From JAMWZF01 sp041628615 (GTDB taxonomy: Bacteria; Pseudomonadota; Alphaproteobacteria; Rhodobacterales; Rhodobacteraceae), in NCBI GenBank assembly GCA_041628615.1, contig JBFKOW010000006.1:1-43071 (forward strand): a DNA stretch of 43,071 bases, in the 5' to 3' direction. A program made the position numbers and the translations under genes. Each line of letters begins with the position of its first letter. Positions within the stretch are counted from its first letter, which is position 1. The notes under the pieces are model-generated. The model made no database searches. It was not told the DNA's origin and worked only from the letters and a program-made list of their open reading frames with translations. Below are positions 8,294 through 15,837 of this stretch, one piece after another.

Positions 8294-8570
8294 CAGCTGC
8301 AACCTCCGTCAGCCGCACGGCAAGTTGCCCGGGCTCACCGTTGTCGAATTCCTGAAGCTCGCCCCGGGCGATCAGCCGGTCACCGACCCAGAGCTCCACC
8401 GGATCCTCGATCCGACGATCCAGCGGCAAGACCGCGTTCTCGCCGAGATTGAGCAGGTCGCCGACGCTTGGGCGGGCCCTGCCGACCGAAACGGTGATTT
8501 CGATCGGCACGTTGCGCAGCGGATTGTCGGAGGAGTCCTTCGGTCTTTCGGCCGCGGGCGTCTCAGTCAT
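8274..8570 (-). CDS. fliN: Flagellar motor switch protein FliN
   Basis: The 98-residue product consists of little more than the SpoA/FliN beta domain: VPIEITVSVGRARPSVGDLLNLGENAVLPLDRRIEDPVELWVGDRLIARGELQEF (about 21-75). FliN multimers form the base of the cytoplasmic C ring and dock FliH. The ATG at 8570 follows an AGGAG ribosome-binding site (8579-8583) that lies inside the end of fliH; the genes overlap by 8 bases. FliN normally works with FliM and FliG, and neither has a gene in this window. The short N-terminal arm (about 20 residues, acidic and polar) is common for alphaproteobacterial FliN. Confidence 0.9.
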   Translation of the reverse strand: MTETPAAERPKDSSDNPLRNVPIEITVSVGRARPSVGDLLNLGENAVLPLDRRIEDPVELWVGDRLIARGELQEFDNGEPGQLAVRLTEVAAGVGGLE

Positions 8571-9120
8571 CGTCTTGGTCTCCTGTGTCGGGGGATGTCA
8601 GGGCGGCGAGAGCCATGCGGATCGCGTCCGCGACCTCGGCGAGATCGAACATGGTCTCGGTGTCTTCGGCCCCGAGCACGGCCTGCCCTCTCGCGAGCCG
8701 CGGATCGGACTCGATCGGGAGTTCCAGGCCGGTCAGGGCGACGGCATCCCGGATCCCCGCCAGATCCTGCTCGCAGACCCGCAGCACCCGAACGGCGCTC
8801 AGGGCGGTTTCCGCGCGACGCACCAGTTCGTCGGCGAGGGTGATGCCGATCACATCGACGAGCAGTTCCGGCAGGACCGCGTCCGCGATGGATTGGAACA
8901 GCGGCCGCAGCGCGGCGATCACCCGCGCTTCGGCGGCCTCTTCGGAAGCACTGATCCGGTGCAGGGACGCCACGATTTCGGTGCTGAGCGCCGCCGATTC
9001 CGACCGGGCCTCGGCCAGCCCGGCCTCGAAGCCGGTCGCGAAGCCGTCCTCGAAAGTGGGAGCCGGCGCCTCGTTGTCCCGAGGGGCTCCCGCAAAGCAT
9101 TCCAGGTCCAGAACGGTCAT
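8563..9120 (-). CDS. fliH: FliH-like flagellar assembly protein
   Basis: The 185-residue product sits where fliH is expected, between fliF and fliN. FliH is the elongated stator of the FliI ATPase; it tethers FliI to FliN at the C ring. What can be seen is a short N-terminus, a small-residue helical stretch with spaced Gly (FEDGFATGFEAGLAEARSES, about 23-42), which resembles the GxxxG-rich region of FliH, and a C-terminal half with ADELVRRAETALSAVRVLR and the acidic tail TSPDTGDQDDD. Sequence similarity in this family is weak, so the name rests largely on context and length. The start ATG 9120 is 1 base from the fliF stop, so translation is probably coupled. Confidence 0.75.
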   Translation of the reverse strand: MTVLDLECFAGAPRDNEAPAPTFEDGFATGFEAGLAEARSESAALSTEIVASLHRISASEEAAEARVIAALRPLFQSIADAVLPELLVDVIGITLADELVRRAETALSAVRVLRVCEQDLAGIRDAVALTGLELPIESDPRLARGQAVLGAEDTETMFDLAEVADAIRMALAALTSPDTGDQDDD

Positions 9121-9121
9121 C

Positions 9122-10717
9122 CTATGCCTTCTCCGTCACCCGGGCCGCCGGGTCTTCCATCCAGGACTGGAGAATCTGCAGGGTCTCGTCCGGCCGGTCC
9201 TCGATCAGATCCCGGAGTCGGTCGACCGGGTCGGACTGCCCATTGCCGCCGTCGAGCCCGATCGCCGCGATCGGCGCCATCATGGGCAGTTCCAGATCGT
9301 CGCCGTTCGGCTGTTCGGCCTGCCGGGCGCCGGATCTTTCGGGCAAGGCCAGCATTCCGGCAGGGTCGTCCTGGCGGGCCGGGGTCATCAGGACGGGCCG
9401 GACCACGAACAACCCGAGCACAAGAGCAACGCCAGCCATCACTCCGAGCCGGATCAGGCTCATGACGTCGAGCGGAGCACCGGGCAGACCTGCCTCCGTC
9501 ACCTCCGTCCCCCGGGCATCCATCGGCTCGAAGGCAAGGCTCTGGATCGTGATCTGGTCACCGCGGGCATCGTCGAAACCGACGGCGGACGCGATCAGGC
9601 TGCGCAGCGCGTCGAGTTCGTCCTGGCCTCGTGCTGCGGTCGTGACACTTCCGTCCGCGGCAACGCTTTCGGCATGATTGACCAGCGCCGCGACCGTGAT
9701 CCGCTTGATGGCGCCGGGGCCGCGGACAAGCTCCCGCTGCGTTTCGGAGACCTCGAAGTTGGTGATCTGCCGGGTTTCCGAACCCTGGCTGTTCGAGCTC
9801 TCGCCGCCATTTCCGGCGTCGCCGTCCGGCAGGTTCGAAGCCACCGTGACATCGCCGCCGCGGCCGCTGTTCTGCGCGTTGCTGCTGCTTTCGGAGACGT
9901 CCGTGCTGATTGCGATGCGGCTCTCCGGGTCGATTCGGCGTTCGATGATCTGTTCCGTCTCGTTCACGGTGTCCACCGCCACCTCGACGACCGCGTTGCC
10001 CATGCCGACCCGCGCTTCGAGCAGTCGCTGAACTCTCTCGCGGATCTCTTCGCTGAGGTCGTTTCCCGACTGGCCGGCTTCCTCGGCAAAGGCCACGAGA
10101 CCGCCCTGGCCATCGATGACGGCCACGTCCTCGGGTCGCAGGCCGGGAACCGACGACGCAACGAGGTAGCGGAACGCCTTGGCCTGCCCTGGCGACAGGG
10201 ACCCGTCGCCGGTTGTCACCGTGACCGCCGCCGTCGGTTTGATCTCGCGCTGAAAGCCGCGTCCCGTGGGAGCGGAAATGTGGACCCGGGCGGCCGTGAC
10301 GAAGGGACTTGCGACGATGGTGCGCGCCAGTTCGCCCTCGCGCGCGCGCCAGAACGCCGCGTCGAACATCTGCGAGGTGGTGCTGAAACCCGAAAGGCCG
10401 TCGAGAAGCTCGTATCCCTGCGCGCCATTGGCCGGCAGTCCCTGGCTCGCCAGCGTCATCCGGAGCGTATCCCGCTGGCCAGTTTCGACATAGATCGCCG
10501 AACCCCGAACCTCGTACCTGACCCCGGCGGCATCGAGCGACTGGAGCACTTCCCCCGCCGCGCCGCTGTCGAGACCGCCATAGAGCAGGGACATGCTGTT
10601 CCCGCCGCTCATCCGGCCAAGGGCGATCACCGCCGAGAACGCCAGGACGGTCGCAAGGATCACCGCCAGCTTCCGCTGCGCCGGAAGGTTCGTCCAAACG
10701 CTGATCAGACTTTCCAC
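9122..10717 (-). CDS. fliF: Flagellar MS-ring protein FliF
   Basis: The product (531 residues from GTG 10717) forms the MS ring in the inner membrane, the base on which the flagellum is built. It has an N-terminal membrane helix (LAVILATVLAFSAVIALG), ring-building motifs (YGGLDSGAAGEVLQSLDAAGVRYEV, GQRDTLRMTLASQGLP, AFWRAREGELARTI, ARVHISAPT), a low-complexity Ser/Asn/Gly periplasmic loop (about residues 305-345), and a second helix (VMAGVALVLGLFVVRPVL). The C-terminal VDRLRDLIEDRPDETLQILQSWMED resembles the FliG-binding tail of other FliF proteins. GTG 10717 follows GAGGT by 5 bases and gives a family-like ESLISVW start; ATG 10729 is the alternative. A CtrA-like box lies in the divergent gap shared with fliL. 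Confidence 0.94.
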   Translation of the reverse strand: MESLISVWTNLPAQRKLAVILATVLAFSAVIALGRMSGGNSMSLLYGGLDSGAAGEVLQSLDAAGVRYEVRGSAIYVETGQRDTLRMTLASQGLPANGAQGYELLDGLSGFSTTSQMFDAAFWRAREGELARTIVASPFVTAARVHISAPTGRGFQREIKPTAAVTVTTGDGSLSPGQAKAFRYLVASSVPGLRPEDVAVIDGQGGLVAFAEEAGQSGNDLSEEIRERVQRLLEARVGMGNAVVEVAVDTVNETEQIIERRIDPESRIAISTDVSESSSNAQNSGRGGDVTVASNLPDGDAGNGGESSNSQGSETRQITNFEVSETQRELVRGPGAIKRITVAALVNHAESVAADGSVTTAARGQDELDALRSLIASAVGFDDARGDQITIQSLAFEPMDARGTEVTEAGLPGAPLDVMSLIRLGVMAGVALVLGLFVVRPVLMTPARQDDPAGMLALPERSGARQAEQPNGDDLELPMMAPIAAIGLDGGNGQSDPVDRLRDLIEDRPDETLQILQSWMEDPAARVTEKA

Positions 10718-10779
10718 CTGACACCTCATGCCGAAGCGGGCGTTCTGCCCGGCTTGCCGGCATGGATGCCCGAACGGGC

Positions 10780-10794
10780 TTAACAATCGGTTAG
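10780..10794. promoter_or_regulatory. CtrA-like box between fliF and fliL
   Basis: TTAA-CAATCGG-TTAG matches TTAA-N7-TTAA with one mismatch at the last base and exact spacing. It lies 46 bases before the fliL ATG and 63 bases before the fliF GTG, so one site could serve both divergent units. Confidence 0.6.
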
Positions 10795-10839
10795 TGCATA
10801 TCGGTTTATTTGGGCCTCGAACCGATCTTGAGGAGCGTC

Positions 10840-11325
10840 ATGGCACAGACCGCGGAAAGCGAAGACGAGGCACCGAAGAAGGCGTCCAAACTGCCGCTTT
10901 TGCTGGGCATCGTCCTCGCGATCGCCGGCGGCGCCGGCGGATTCGCCGCAGTGCAGCTGGGCCTGCTGGGGGCCCCGTCGCACTCGGCCGAAGCTCACAC
11001 CGAGGCACCGCCGAGGCCCATTCCCGAACTGGCGTTCGTGCCGCTGGACCCGCTGGTCATCACGATTCCCGGCCAGTCGGCCCGCAACCACCTGCGGTTC
11101 TCGGCGCAGCTGGAAGTCAATCCGGAATTCGTCGCCGACGTGGAGGCGGTGAAGCCCCGAATCACGGACGTGCTGAACTCCTACCTGCGCGCGGTGGAGA
11201 CGTCCGACCTCGAGAACCCGGCAGCGCTGATGACCCTGCGATCGCAGATGCTGCGCCGGGTCAAGATCGTGACCGGGGAAGGCAGGGTCAACGACCTGCT
11301 GATCATGGAATTCGTAATGAACTGA
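10840..11325 (+). CDS. fliL: Flagellar basal body-associated protein FliL
   Basis: The 161-residue product is a single-pass inner-membrane protein that surrounds and supports the stator. A charged cytoplasmic N-terminus (AESEDEAPKKASK) is followed by a membrane helix at about 18-42 and a periplasmic FliL domain: FVPLDPLVITIPGQ, LRFSAQLEVNPEFVADVEAVKPRITDVLNSYLRAV, LRSQMLRRVKIVTGEGRVNDLLIMEFVMN. The ATG at 10840 has AGGAG at 10831-10835. It opens the operon fliL-(unknown)-motE-like-motA, consistent with a stator role. A second, diverged fliL lies at 20169-20690. In many alphaproteobacteria fliM follows fliL; here it does not. Confidence 0.92.
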   Translation: MAQTAESEDEAPKKASKLPLLLGIVLAIAGGAGGFAAVQLGLLGAPSHSAEAHTEAPPRPIPELAFVPLDPLVITIPGQSARNHLRFSAQLEVNPEFVADVEAVKPRITDVLNSYLRAVETSDLENPAALMTLRSQMLRRVKIVTGEGRVNDLLIMEFVMN

Positions 11326-11336
11326 AGGATGGGAAG

Positions 11337-11723
11337 ATGTCACAAATCGCCGATATCCTGCTGGCTGCGGGCGCCATCGGGGCCGGGTTCTACTGCTTTG
11401 TCCTTTCCGTCCGGCTTCGCCGTTTCGCCAGCCTGGAGAAGGGAGTCGGGGGCGCGGTCGCGCTGCTGTCGGCGCAGGTGGACGATCTGACGAAGGCCCT
11501 TTCCGGGGCCCAGGAGTCGGCCCAGATCACCCGGACCAAGCTGACCGACCTCGTGCAGCGGGCCGAACTGACCTCGCAGCGGCTCGAACTCCTCATCGCG
11601 GCCGTCCAGGACGTCGGCGCCGACGCCGCCCTGAAACAGCCATCGGCCGGCCCGGCACCGAAGGAATCGTCGGCGTCGCCGTCGTTCATGCGGCGACCGG
11701 TTCCGGAGGGTTTCCCAAGATGA
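11337..11723 (+). CDS. Uncharacterised membrane-anchored flagellar-cluster protein (DUF6468-like)
   Basis: The 128-residue product has one N-terminal membrane helix (IADILLAAGAIGAGFYCFVLSVRL, about 4-27) directly followed by RRFASLEKGVGGAVALLSAQVDDLTKAL and a helical, coiled-coil-like stretch to about residue 95, then a Ser/Pro-rich tail. The pattern of one helix, an LRR(F/L)xxLE-type motif and a coiled coil recalls small DUF6468-type proteins found beside fliL in other alphaproteobacterial flagellar clusters; that assignment is from memory and uncertain. The gene begins 11 bases after fliL and its stop overlaps the next gene (ATGA). A scaffold role beside the stator is inferred from position only. 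Confidence 0.75.
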   Translation: MSQIADILLAAGAIGAGFYCFVLSVRLRRFASLEKGVGGAVALLSAQVDDLTKALSGAQESAQITRTKLTDLVQRAELTSQRLELLIAAVQDVGADAALKQPSAGPAPKESSASPSFMRRPVPEGFPR

Positions 11724-12292
11724 GCGGACCTCGCCGCCCCGCGCGCGGAGCGTTACTGATCCTGGCCGGACTGCTGGTCTCCTCGGGCGCGATCCGGATC
11801 GGTTCCGACGCCGGGCAGGCCCTTGCGCTGGGCGCGACAAGGGCCGAGGAAACACCGGCGCCGGCCGTTGCCTGTGCTTGCGGCGACACGCCGGCAGCCC
11901 TTGCGGCGGCGCTCCTGGAACGGGAGAGCCGCGTCTCTGAGCGCGAGCGGCAGTTGGAGGACCGGCTGCATGCACTGGCCATCGCGGAGCAGGAGCTCGA
12001 GATCAAGCTGCAGCAGCTGATCTCGGCGGAGGCTTCGCTCGAGGCGGCAATCGCCGATGCCGAAACCGCCTCGAGCGGCGATCTCGAGCGGTTGACCGCG
12101 GTCTACGAGAACATGAAGCCGGCGCAGGCATCCGCCCTGTTCGAGGAGATGGCGCCCGCTTTCGCTGCGGGATTCGTCGGGCGGATGCGTCCGGATGCCG
12201 CCGCCGCGATCATGGCCGGCCTCGATCCGACCACCGCCTATGCGATCAGCGTCGTGCTCGCCGGCCGCAATGCCGAGGTGCCGACGGAATAG
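11720..12292 (+). CDS. MotE-like protein with MgtE-N-type domain
   Basis: The 190-residue product has an N-terminal membrane or signal helix (ALLILAGLLVSSGAIRIG), a long coiled coil (ERESRVSERERQLEDRLHALAIAEQELEIKLQQLI, about residues 67-110) and a C-terminal domain with VYENMKPAQASALFEEMAPAFAAGFVGRMRPDAAAAIMAGLDPTTAYAISVVLAGRN, the MgtE N-domain pattern. This layout is that of MotE, the periplasmic chaperone of the rhizobial stator protein MotC. The four-base overlap with the gene before it and the position just ahead of motA fit a stator function. No MotC of the usual type is present; the secreted protein at 13248-15575 is a possible partner. A Cys pair (CACGD) lies near residue 52. Confidence 0.8.
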   Translation: MSGPRRPARGALLILAGLLVSSGAIRIGSDAGQALALGATRAEETPAPAVACACGDTPAALAAALLERESRVSERERQLEDRLHALAIAEQELEIKLQQLISAEASLEAAIADAETASSGDLERLTAVYENMKPAQASALFEEMAPAFAAGFVGRMRPDAAAAIMAGLDPTTAYAISVVLAGRNAEVPTE

Positions 12293-12378
12293 GTCCGAAG
12301 CGAAGCCGGACACCAAGACTTAAGACCTTTCTGCAACGGTCGGACCAGAGCATCCAGAGGGGGCGCGGAGCGCATCGC

Positions 12379-13251
12379 ATGATCGGATTTGTCGGAATAG
12401 GCATCATCTTCGTCATGGTGTTCGGCGGCTACCTGCTGGCCGGCGGGAAGCTCGGCATCATCCTGAAATCGCTGCCGTTCGAGATGATCATGATCGGCGG
12501 GGCCGCGATCGGCGCCTTCGTGATCGCCAATGACCTCCCCGCGATCAAGCACACCGTCAAGGACGTCGGCAAGGTCTTCAAGGGGACCCGTTGGAAGCCC
12601 GAGGACTACCGGGACCTTCTCTGCCTTCTGTTCGAACTGATTCGCGTTGCCCGGTCCAATCCCGTGGCCCTCGAGGAGCATATCGAGAACCCCGAAACAT
12701 CCGCGATCTTCAACCGCTATCCGCGTATCGCCGAGGACGGAGAAGCCGTGTCGCTGATCTGCGACACGCTTCGATCGGCCTCGATGAACTACGACGATCC
12801 GCACCAGGTCGAGGAAGTCCTCGACAAGCGGCTCGAGGCCAGCCTGCATCACAAGCTGCATTCCTCGCACGCACTCCAGTCGATGGCCGACGCGCTGCCG
12901 GCGCTCGGGATCGTCGCCGCGGTGCTCGGTGTGATCAAGACGATGGGTTCGATCGACCAGCCGCCGGAAGTCCTCGGCAAGCTTATCGGCGGCGCCCTCG
13001 TGGGCACCTTTCTCGGCGTCTTTCTCGCCTATGGGCTCGCCGGTCCGTTCGCCACCAAGGTCAAGGCGATCGTCGAGGAGGATTCCCATTTCTACGCGCT
13101 GATCCGGGAGGTGCTTGTCGCCAATCTGCACCAGCATCCGACCAACATCTGCATCGAGGTCGGTCGCCAGAACACGCCCGGTCACAACCGGCCATCCTTC
13201 ACCGAGCTGGAGGAGGCGCTGAAGGCGACCAAGAACGAGGAAGCGGCATGA
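12379..13251 (+). CDS. motA: Flagellar motor stator protein MotA
   Basis: The 290-residue product is the ring-forming stator subunit that couples proton flow to rotor movement. It has four membrane helices (about 2-21, 33-49, 170-190, 200-225) with the large cytoplasmic loop between helices 2 and 3. Family features include GIGIIFVMVFGGYLLAGG, EMIMIGGAAIGAFVIAN, SMADALPALGIVAAVLGVIKTMG and GALVGTFLGVFLAYGLAGP. The conserved prolines at the channel (ADALPALG and LAGPFATK) are present. Its ATG lies 86 bases after the motE-like gene. The next gene starts at 13248, overlapping the motA stop by 4 bases, so the secreted repeat protein is probably co-translated with it. Confidence 0.95.
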   Translation: MIGFVGIGIIFVMVFGGYLLAGGKLGIILKSLPFEMIMIGGAAIGAFVIANDLPAIKHTVKDVGKVFKGTRWKPEDYRDLLCLLFELIRVARSNPVALEEHIENPETSAIFNRYPRIAEDGEAVSLICDTLRSASMNYDDPHQVEEVLDKRLEASLHHKLHSSHALQSMADALPALGIVAAVLGVIKTMGSIDQPPEVLGKLIGGALVGTFLGVFLAYGLAGPFATKVKAIVEEDSHFYALIREVLVANLHQHPTNICIEVGRQNTPGHNRPSFTELEEALKATKNEEAA

Positions 13252-15575
13252 TCCGCCGACTATGCCGGTTGCTTGTCCTTCTGCCTTCGGCACTTGCCGC
13301 CGAGCCGGTCACGATCCGCAGCGGCGAGCACGACACCTTCGTGCGCCTCGTCCTGTCGATCCCGGCGCGGGCCGAGTGGGAATTGGGACGCAGCGGGGCG
13401 GGATACCTGCTCGGCTTCCCGGGGTCCGAGCTTTCGATCGAGACCGACGGCGTCTTTGCCCGCATCCCCAGGACACGCCTGAGGTCGCTTGTCGATCAGG
13501 GCGGCAATCTGTTTCTGGACCTGGCCTGCGACTGTCATGTGACCGCGTACCTGTGGCGGGAAGACCGGCTTGTGGTCGACATCAACGACGGTCCGCCGCC
13601 ACCCGGGTCCCGATTCGAGACGCCGTTCCCGACAGTGGCGCCGTCCGCCGATCTGGCGGAGAACCGCGAGCCGGCGGTTCCGACCAGTCCCGCGCCGTCC
13701 CCTGCGACGCCAGCACCGGCCCGGTCCGAACCGCCCGACTACCGGCCGGAGTCGGGCGCCGGTTTTCCGAGCATATTCGACCAGTCGAGCGGCGGGCGGC
13801 CGCAATGGCAATACCGCGGGCTGGATCAGGCACTGGAGGCCGCGCCGCGGGTCGCCGCACTGGAGCAGGAACTGCTGGAGAGCCTGTCACGGGCGACCAG
13901 CCAGGGGTTGCTCTCTCCCGCGACCGATGGCTCCGAATTGCAGACGATGACGAGGCAGCCGGAGGCTGACAGCCCCGATCGGGTCGGCGAACCTCCCGTC
14001 AACCTGACGATCGAGCGTCCCACGGCAGAAGCTTCCGGGCCCGGGGTTCGCACAAGCACGAGCATAGAGCGTGCCCTGACATCAGCGTCCGGCCCCGCTG
14101 TGCGGCGGGATGGAACCGAATGCCTTGACGCGACCTATTTCGAGGTATCGTCGTGGGCTGACGAACGGCCGTTTCACCTCCAGCTGGCCGATCGACGGGC
14201 CGGCCTGACGACCGAGGCGGATCGGCCCGATCCCGACGCGCTTGTCGCGCTTGCCCGCTTCTACGTCCATCACGGCTTCGGCCGGGAGGCACTCGCGGCG
14301 CTGTCACGAGCCGACACGTCCGATCTCGAGACGCTCGTCCTTGCCAGCATGGCCCATGTCGTCGACGACAGGATGCCGAGCCACCCGATCCTGGCCGATC
14401 AGGCCGACTGTCCCTCGGCCGCGGGCCTGTGGTCGATCCTCGCCTCGACCGATCCCGAGGCGGTTGGCTTCGCCGATCCGGGAAGCGTGCTGCAGGCGCT
14501 TCGGGGCCTGCCGGATCCGATTCGCGGTCATCTCGGTCAACGGCTGGCAGCCCGCTTTGCCGAGGGCGGCGACGCGGACACGGCGGAAGCGATCCTGACC
14601 ATATCCGAGTTCGGGGCCACCGCCGAAGCCTTCGCGGTGCAGGCTGTCGAGGCTGCCATAGCGGAACAGAAGGGGGACACGGATCTCGCCATTCACCGGC
14701 TGTCGGGACTTGCCGAAAGCGAGCCCCGGCTGACCCCGGAAAGCCTTGTCCGGTTGCTGGATCTGACCGCCGACGCGGGACACGTCGTTCCGGAAGACAT
14801 CCTCGCGCTGGCTGAAATCCTCCGGTTCGAACACGCATCGGACCGGGTTCTCGTCGCGGACCTGCTTCGGGCCGAAGTCATCGGCTGGCTGACCCGGAAG
14901 GAGTTCGACCGATCTCTGGCCCTGCTCGAGATGCCCGGGGGCATCGCCGAAGAGGAACGCCCGCAACTGATCTCGCGCGTCTATCGAGACCTGACCGACG
15001 GTGCGACGGACGATGCCTTTCTCGCCATGGCATTCGACGACGTTCCGGCCGTCACCGCAGAAACCGAGAATCGGATGGCGGCCCGGCTTCTTGCCCTGGG
15101 TTTCGCCGAACGGGCCGAGATGCTCCTGCGGGCCGAGGCGCGGCAGGAGGCAGCGCGCGACCGCCGCCTGCTGAAAGCCCGGCTTGCCCTTGCCCTGGGC
15201 CGCTTCGAGGACGTGGAGCGATCGCTCGCCGGCATGTCCGATCCGGAATCGAACCGCATTCTCGCCGAGGCCGCCGCCCGGAACGGTGATGTCGAACGGG
15301 CGATGCTGCTTGCGCGGGGGGGCTCCGACCCGTCCTACGCCCTCATGGCCTTGCGTGCCGAGTCCTGGCCGAACCTCGTCGGTCAGGAGGACACGCTGCT
15401 CGCGGAACTGGCAGACCTGAGACTGGGTCGCGACATCGCCGACGAAGCGGTGATGCCGCCACTGGCGTGGCGGCAGGAGTTGCTGTCCGACAGTGCGAGC
15501 ACGCGCGACCTCGCGAAGCGGATCGTGGACCGGTTCGACATCGCGTCAGGTTCGGGCGCCGCAGCGACGAATTAG
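13248..15575 (+). CDS. Secreted AMIN-like/helical-repeat protein of the stator operon, 775 aa
   Basis: The product is not a family I can name with confidence. It has a signal peptide (MIRRLCRLLVLLPSALAA). The first domain (about 19-112) is beta-rich: VTIRSGEHDTFVRLVLSIP, FARIPRTRLRSLV and LACDCHVTAYLWREDRLVVDINDG, which resembles the AMIN domain that targets proteins to periplasmic structures. A Pro/Ala/Ser-rich linker (about 113-300) follows. From about 320 to the end the sequence is almost all helices of 30-40 residues (DPDALVALARFYVHHGFGREALAALSRA, RMAARLLALGFAERAEMLLRAEA), like TPR/SEL1-type solenoids. The ATG overlaps the motA stop. With a MotE-like gene two positions upstream it could play the part of MotC, but it is much longer than rhizobial MotC and I see no direct similarity. 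Confidence 0.85.
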   Translation: MIRRLCRLLVLLPSALAAEPVTIRSGEHDTFVRLVLSIPARAEWELGRSGAGYLLGFPGSELSIETDGVFARIPRTRLRSLVDQGGNLFLDLACDCHVTAYLWREDRLVVDINDGPPPPGSRFETPFPTVAPSADLAENREPAVPTSPAPSPATPAPARSEPPDYRPESGAGFPSIFDQSSGGRPQWQYRGLDQALEAAPRVAALEQELLESLSRATSQGLLSPATDGSELQTMTRQPEADSPDRVGEPPVNLTIERPTAEASGPGVRTSTSIERALTSASGPAVRRDGTECLDATYFEVSSWADERPFHLQLADRRAGLTTEADRPDPDALVALARFYVHHGFGREALAALSRADTSDLETLVLASMAHVVDDRMPSHPILADQADCPSAAGLWSILASTDPEAVGFADPGSVLQALRGLPDPIRGHLGQRLAARFAEGGDADTAEAILTISEFGATAEAFAVQAVEAAIAEQKGDTDLAIHRLSGLAESEPRLTPESLVRLLDLTADAGHVVPEDILALAEILRFEHASDRVLVADLLRAEVIGWLTRKEFDRSLALLEMPGGIAEEERPQLISRVYRDLTDGATDDAFLAMAFDDVPAVTAETENRMAARLLALGFAERAEMLLRAEARQEAARDRRLLKARLALALGRFEDVERSLAGMSDPESNRILAEAAARNGDVERAMLLARGGSDPSYALMALRAESWPNLVGQEDTLLAELADLRLGRDIADEAVMPPLAWRQELLSDSASTRDLAKRIVDRFDIASGSGAAATN

Positions 15576-15837
15576 GCCCGGCGATTACCAATTGTGAACC
15601 ATGCCGGTCTAGACCGGGACCATCCGCATCAGAAGGTCGGATCGGAATGAACACGCACCCGAATTGCCCTTGCCCGTTCGGCCATCCCGCGCCGGATGTC
15701 GACGGTTCCGAAACTGGCCGCCGGTGCGAAAAGGGACCCGTCCCCCTCGGTTCTGCCGGATCGGATTCAGATGATCCCGCGTGCCGGCCGGGTGGCAGGC
15801 CGTCGTTCTTCGGCCCGACGGCGTGAGGGGGCAGTCG
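15576..15837. other. Gap upstream of flhA
   Basis: These 262 bases hold a 14-bp perfect palindrome (15604-15617) and an open frame at 15647-15826 (59 residues, MNTHPNCPCPF start, ending FFGPTA) with no good ribosome-binding site. TTACCAATTGTGAAC at 15585-15599 resembles a CtrA box only weakly. The promoter of flhA-fliR-flhB probably lies here. Confidence 0.4.
15604..15617. promoter_or_regulatory. 14-bp perfect palindrome before flhA
   Basis: CCGGTCTAGACCGG is its own reverse complement. It lies 29 bases after the stop of the 775-aa gene and 220 bases before the flhA ATG. It could be an operator for a dimeric regulator or a short hairpin; there is no T run for a terminator. Confidence 0.35.

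Noticed and set aside
12591..13247. Upstream extension of the 775-residue protein's frame inside motA
   Set aside because: It overlaps MotA completely and would destroy the signal peptide that begins at 13248.
15585..15599. TTAC-N7-GAAC upstream of flhA as a CtrA box
   Set aside because: Three mismatches in the eight consensus bases; too weak to separate from chance.
15647..15826. 59-codon ORF before flhA
   Set aside because: No good ribosome-binding site, low-complexity Pro/Gly/Ser product, no recognisable motif.
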